Source: Candidatus Oleimmundimicrobium americanum (GTDB lineage Bacteria > Actinomycetota > Aquicultoria > UBA3085 > Oleimmundimicrobiaceae). Taken from it: a stretch of DNA of 10,035 nt. Under the pieces are notes generated by a model. That model did no database searches, was not told where the DNA came from, and was given only the letters and a program-made list of their open reading frames with translations. The number at the start of each line of letters is the position of its first letter. The stretch's first letter is position 1. Where the stretch lies: NCBI GenBank assembly GCA_002366545.1, contig DFBH01000076.1:1-10035 (forward strand), read 5' to 3'. Positions 6,891 to 10,035 of the stretch are shown piece after piece. The position numbers and the translations under genes were made by a program.

Positions 6891-7609
6891 CTCTTGTTCC
6901 TCACACAATCAGAATATATCTGATTAAAGTCATCCAAGTCGGGTAAATTTTCTCGTTGGTGATAAGCTATCTTGCTCCCACTTAATACCGCAACGCTGTT
7001 TGCATGAACGAGACCTTTTTTAATATCATGGGTAGTCATAACCAAAGTGTGACACCCTTTTTTTAAATCTTCCAAAATGCCGTCGAGAATCCTTCCGGCA
7101 TGAACATCGAGACCGCTAAAAGGCTCATCTAAAAAGATGATTTCCGGGTCGTGCAATAGAGCTCTGGCTATTGAAAGCCTCTGTTGCATACCCCTTGAAA
7201 AGGTTCTTACAACATCAAACTTGCGGTGGTCGAGCTCAACTTTTTCTAAAAGCTCGGAAATTTTATCTTCCAATAAAGAAACGTTGTACATCTTGCCGTA
7301 AAAACGCAAATTTTCATAAGCGTTAAGATCCTTATAAAGAAGAAGATTGTGAGACAAAAGACCAATTTTTTTTCTGACGAAGGCGGGATTTTCTTTTATA
7401 TCTACACCATTTATGGTAATACAACCTGACGAAAATCCGGAAAGTGTTGAGAGTATCCTTAAAAGGGTTGTTTTGCCCGCCCCGTTTGGTCCAACTATCG
7501 TTAAGAAATCACCCTTGCAAATATTTAAATTAAGTTCATTTAATACTTTTCGCCTTCCAAATCTTTTACTTAAACTATCAACGCAAATAAGCAGGTTAAC
7601 TTCCGGCAA
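6887..7609 (-). CDS. ccmA: Heme exporter ATP-binding subunit CcmA
   Basis: Cytoplasmic ABC ATPase of the CcmAB complex, 240 residues. Walker A is GPNGAGKTT (40-48), signature FSRGMQQRLSIARALL (137-152), Walker B IIFLDEP (157-163) with Glu162 and D-loop SGLD (165-168), and switch His194 in TTHD. The Q-loop position reads LLSHNLLLY, with His87 where generic ABC ATPases have Gln; this S-H variant is typical of CcmA. The start is a TTG at 7609, one base after the ccmF stop, with GAGG 9 bases upstream inside ccmF; no ATG or GTG lies between it and the conserved SLSKRFG stretch at residues 12-18. ATP hydrolysis is thought to drive release of holo-CcmE rather than heme export as such. Confidence 0.96.
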   Translation of the reverse strand: MPEVNLLICVDSLSKRFGRRKVLNELNLNICKGDFLTIVGPNGAGKTTLLRILSTLSGFSSGCITINGVDIKENPAFVRKKIGLLSHNLLLYKDLNAYENLRFYGKMYNVSLLEDKISELLEKVELDHRKFDVVRTFSRGMQQRLSIARALLHDPEIIFLDEPFSGLDVHAGRILDGILEDLKKGCHTLVMTTHDIKKGLVHANSVAVLSGSKIAYHQRENLPDLDDFNQIYSDCVRNKR

Positions 7610-7610
7610 T

Positions 7611-9548
7611 TTACTTTACCTCACTCAATTTTACCGTTGATTTTTCGGGCCAAAAAGCTAACACCGTTCCCGCAAAAAGAATGATGGCCCCCGTCCAAAT
7701 CCAAGACATAAGAGGGATGAGTTTAGCTTGAACGCGCACAGATTCATCTTGATTGTAACTTGCCAAAGTAACAAATGTATCTCTTAAAACTCCGCTCTTT
7801 ATATTCACCTTGGAAGTCGAAACATCTTGTTTAAGATGATAAATTATCTTGGGAGACATCTTCCCTTCATCTTTCCCGCCTACATTTAATGCCAAGTTCA
7901 CCCCCACCACCTCTTTAGATGGATCGCCGTGGTCAACAAACAGCCCCTCATTTTTAATGGTTACGTCCTTAACCTTAAGAGCCTCTCCTTTTTTTAGAAG
8001 AGCCTCGTTTTCCACAAGATAAAACGAGGAACCAATGAGCCCGACAAAAATTATCACAATTCCAATGTGAGAAAGTAGCCCACCGTACCTTACCCTATTT
8101 GCCTTCATCTTATGCCATAAATTTCCACCGTGTTTCATTCCCGCTAATAATTCCCTATATATAACCTGAAGCGTGGTAACACCCGCAAAGATACAGACAA
8201 AAAAGCCGATGCTTCCCCACAAATTTTTATCCCAGAAAAAGTAAATGGCCAGAGCTCCAACCAAAGCTATAATTAAAGGATAAACAATTTTCCTAACAAA
8301 CCTTGAGGCATCGGTTGTCTTCCATCCCAAAATAGGACATATGCCGATAAAAAATAGATATATATATCCCAGCGGAGAAGCGAGTTTATTGTAAAAAGAG
8401 GCGCCTAAAGATATCTGATTGCCAATAAGAAGCTCTGTTATTACGGGGTAAAAAGTTCCGATAATAACTATTGCCGTAAAAAAAACTAAAATTAGATTAT
8501 TTAAATAAAATCCGTAATCCTTGGAAATCAGTGATTGAATTTCCTCACCTTTAAAGCTTTTGCGACGGTATATGACCAAGAAAATAAATCCAAGGGTAAA
8601 CAATATCATAAACCAGAAAAAATAAGCCGCAATAGACGACCGGCCAAAGGCATGAACCGATTCTATTATGCCGCTCCTGGTCACAAAGGTACCGAGGATA
8701 CACATCAAAAAAGTTATCATGGCCAAAATCAGCGCCCATATTTTAAACATCCTCCTCTTCTTATAAACAGCCAGGGAGTGAAGCAACGCCGTGCCGGTAA
8801 GCCATGGAAGAAGGGACGCATTCTCAACAGGATCCCAAGCCCAGTATCCACCAAAGGCAAGCTCATCATACGCCCAGAGAGAGCCCAAAAAAATACCGAT
8901 TCCCAAAAACAACCAGGCAAACAAAGTCCATCTCCTGCATCTTGACACCCAAGGTCCATCGGGCTGATTAGTTATTAAAGCTGCGACACTTAACGCAAAA
9001 GGAATGGTAAAAGCCGCATATCCTATAAATAAAGCCGGCGGGTGAAAAATCATCTGCGGATGCAAAAGAAGGGGATTTAGGCCCATACCATCAGAAAGAA
9101 ACATTGGCACGGTTCTAAACGGGTTGGCAGGTAAAGCCAAAAGCAAAAGAAAAAAGGTCTGGACAACAGCAAGTATCGTCAAAGTATATTGAGTTAACCT
9201 GCCCCTTCTATTCGCTAAAAGAAATACGAGCGTAAATAAGGAAAGTAACAGCTGCCAAAAAAGAAGCGAACCCTCCTGACCACCCCAAAAGGCAGATATT
9301 GTATAAAGGAGCGGCAAATCTTTGCCGGAGTAACTAAAAACATAAAGGATGGAAAAATCCCTTATGAGAAAAGCTCTCAAAAGAATCAGTGAAGCTATGC
9401 TCGAAAGAATAAACAACACCCATACACTTAAATGACCTGCTCTAACAAACTTGCTTTTTTTGTTTCTAAGACCATATAAGAAAAGGGCAGTAGCTGTAAT
9501 TGCCACTGCCAGAGATAACCAAATCGTGACCTCTCCCAGTTTTGCCAT
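7611..9548 (-). CDS. ccmF: Cytochrome c heme lyase subunit CcmF
   Basis: Large membrane protein that takes heme from CcmE and attaches it to apocytochrome c. It has 645 residues, normal for the family, with many hydrophobic helices and a periplasmic domain near residues 510-610. Motifs: FWGGQEGSLLFW (87-98), GLNPLLLHPQMIFHPP (156-171), the tryptophan-rich motif GGYWAWDPVENASLLPW (233-249), and TRSGIIESVHAFGRS. The four histidines equivalent to the heme ligands of E. coli CcmF are present: His169, His257, His299 and His494 (in SHIGI). The ATG at 9548 has AGGGGT 6 bases upstream and follows the ccmE stop by 9 bases. Heme handling therefore looks intact even though the partner CcmE is the Cys variant and no CcmH is seen in the window. 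Confidence 0.97.
   Translation of the reverse strand: MAKLGEVTIWLSLAVAITATALFLYGLRNKKSKFVRAGHLSVWVLFILSSIASLILLRAFLIRDFSILYVFSYSGKDLPLLYTISAFWGGQEGSLLFWQLLLSLFTLVFLLANRRGRLTQYTLTILAVVQTFFLLLLALPANPFRTVPMFLSDGMGLNPLLLHPQMIFHPPALFIGYAAFTIPFALSVAALITNQPDGPWVSRCRRWTLFAWLFLGIGIFLGSLWAYDELAFGGYWAWDPVENASLLPWLTGTALLHSLAVYKKRRMFKIWALILAMITFLMCILGTFVTRSGIIESVHAFGRSSIAAYFFWFMILFTLGFIFLVIYRRKSFKGEEIQSLISKDYGFYLNNLILVFFTAIVIIGTFYPVITELLIGNQISLGASFYNKLASPLGYIYLFFIGICPILGWKTTDASRFVRKIVYPLIIALVGALAIYFFWDKNLWGSIGFFVCIFAGVTTLQVIYRELLAGMKHGGNLWHKMKANRVRYGGLLSHIGIVIIFVGLIGSSFYLVENEALLKKGEALKVKDVTIKNEGLFVDHGDPSKEVVGVNLALNVGGKDEGKMSPKIIYHLKQDVSTSKVNIKSGVLRDTFVTLASYNQDESVRVQAKLIPLMSWIWTGAIILFAGTVLAFWPEKSTVKLSEVK
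7619..7622 (-). promoter_or_regulatory. Shine-Dalgarno supporting the ccmA TTG start
   Basis: GAGG on the minus strand, inside the last codons of ccmF, 9 bases before the TTG at 7609. It supports use of this rare start codon, as no ATG or GTG is available before the conserved ABC domain. Confidence 0.6.
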
Positions 9549-9557
9549 ATCTTACCC

Positions 9558-9941
9558 CTATTCTTGTGAAGTATACTTCGACGGGCACTTAGCCAACAAA
9601 CTTTTAGCTTTTATGCCGGAGTTCGGTTCATAAATACCTTCGACAATTACCTCCGAATCTTCTTTAAAAGCACTTGGCAATACATCTGAATAAACAACGG
9701 ACACCGACTCTTTGCCATCCGTTATTTCAAACTTATAAACGCCATCAATTTCTTCTATGGTTCCGTCAACGACTTTACCGGAAACCTTTACAGATTTACC
9801 GTGCAAAGACTCGTCCGAAATAACCTCGCTCGGGGTTCTATAGTAAAGAAAAGAGCTGCCAACCGCGGTGTATAAAAGAATTCCAAATAAAACTATTATT
9901 ACAGCACTGGTAATTACAATGCGCTTACGTTTCGCTTTCAC
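9558..9941 (-). CDS. ccmE: Heme chaperone CcmE, Cys (CxxxY) variant
   Basis: Membrane-anchored periplasmic heme chaperone, 127 residues. An N-terminal Lys/Arg cluster (2-7) is followed by one transmembrane helix (about 8-28). The OB-fold domain has YYRTPSEV (33-40), HGKSVKVSGKVVDGTI (47-62), VSVVYSDVLPSAFKEDSEV and VEGIYEPNSGIKAKSLLAKCPSKY. In classical CcmE the last motif is AKHDENY, whose His binds heme covalently; here the same position is Cys119 with Tyr123, giving CxxxY. This is the mark of the Ccm* form. The start is a GTG at 9941 preceded by a GGTGAG site; an in-frame TGA seven bases further upstream excludes longer starts, and no ATG lies nearby. It appears to be the first gene of the unit, with a promoter about 35 bases upstream. 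Confidence 0.94.
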   Translation of the reverse strand: MKAKRKRIVITSAVIIVLFGILLYTAVGSSFLYYRTPSEVISDESLHGKSVKVSGKVVDGTIEEIDGVYKFEITDGKESVSVVYSDVLPSAFKEDSEVIVEGIYEPNSGIKAKSLLAKCPSKYTSQE

Positions 9942-9974
9942 TAAAACTCACCCTCTTCCCAAGAAAGTTGATTC

Positions 9975-10003
9975 ATTATACAAAAAATAATTATTTTAAA
10001 CAA
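9975..10003 (-). promoter_or_regulatory. Sigma-70-type promoter for the ccm-hem unit
   Basis: On the minus strand a perfect TATAAT -10 box (9980-9975) lies 17 bases after TTGTTT (10003-9998), which matches the -35 consensus at three of six positions. The expected start of transcription is near 9968, giving a short leader of about 27 bases before the ccmE GTG. The optimal spacer and its place directly before the first gene support it; the weak -35 suggests an activator or a low-level promoter. No other comparable promoter was found between the genes. Confidence 0.6.
9984..9997. promoter_or_regulatory. Perfect 14-bp palindrome in the promoter spacer (candidate operator)
   Basis: AAAATAATTATTTT is its own reverse complement and lies wholly between the -35 and -10 boxes, where a bound dimer would block polymerase. 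In such AT-rich DNA a palindrome of this size could arise by chance, and it matches no operator I can name with confidence. Confidence 0.35.
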
Positions 10004-10018
10004 ACAAGTCGCATCCCA

Positions 10019-10034
10019 TGCCTGACGGCAGGCA
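10019..10034. repeat. GC-rich hairpin at the window edge
   Basis: TGCCTG and CAGGCA are exact reverse complements around ACGG, giving a 6-bp stem with a four-base loop. It lies just upstream of the -35 box of the ccm promoter and may continue beyond the window. There is no clear T-tract after it, so it could be a dispersed extragenic repeat rather than the terminator of an upstream gene. Its style resembles the GC hairpin between hemC and cobA-hemD, though the sequence differs. Confidence 0.45.
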
Positions 10035-10035
10035 G

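Noticed and set aside
6891..6908. Longer ccmB start at TTG 6908
   Set aside because: The ATG at 6890 has a well-spaced GAGGAA and the standard ATGA overlap; the extra residues do not resemble the family N-terminus.
8535..8945. 136-residue plus-strand open frame over ccmF
   Set aside because: It lies opposite the conserved CcmF heme motifs, and its Lys/Pro/Gln-rich composition is a by-product of the membrane-helix codons on the other strand.

Overview
The window is one dense, AT-rich bacterial gene block read entirely from the minus strand. It couples c-type cytochrome maturation to tetrapyrrole synthesis. In order of transcription (high to low coordinates): ccmE (9941-9558), ccmF (9548-7611), ccmA (7609-6887), ccmB (6890-6195), ccmC (6195-5512), a 45-residue ccmD-like gene (5510-5373), a HemX/CcsA-family membrane protein (5373-4552), a SirC-type precorrin-2 dehydrogenase (4478-3855), hemA (3864-2584), hemC (2581-1652), and a uroporphyrinogen-III methyltransferase/uroporphyrinogen-III synthase fusion (1509 to the window edge, C-terminal end missing).

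Most junctions are tight: gaps of 1-9 bases or overlaps of 1, 1, 4 and 10 bases. A transcription unit is therefore likely, starting at a promoter seen at about 9975-10003 just before ccmE. The two larger gaps are 73 bases (4479-4551) and 142 bases (1510-1651); the second carries degenerate repeats and GC-rich hairpins. Four genes start with non-ATG codons (ccmE, hemA and hemC with GTG, ccmA with TTG).

Functionally, HemA reduces glutamyl-tRNA (C5 route), HemC and the HemD domain make uroporphyrinogen III, and the methyltransferase domain plus SirC make sirohydrochlorin. That points to siroheme, cobalamin, or heme made through the siroheme-dependent route. CcmABCD loads heme onto CcmE, and CcmF transfers it to apocytochrome c. 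CcmE carries Cys in a CxxxY motif in place of the usual heme-binding His. This is the hallmark of the variant Ccm* system known from Desulfovibrio and archaea, which lacks CcmG and CcmH; no ccmG, ccmH or ccmI is visible here. The HemX/CcsA-like protein has lost the tryptophan-rich heme motif and both expected transmembrane histidines while keeping two other histidines.

The organism is a bacterium (Shine-Dalgarno sites, tight operons), probably anaerobic, from a lineage using Ccm*. The phylum cannot be fixed from this sequence. The families are all known; the noteworthy points are the variant CcmE, the degenerate CcsA relative placed between the two pathways, complementary charged tails on CcmC and CcmD, a perfect palindrome inside the promoter spacer, and the intergenic repeat cluster.
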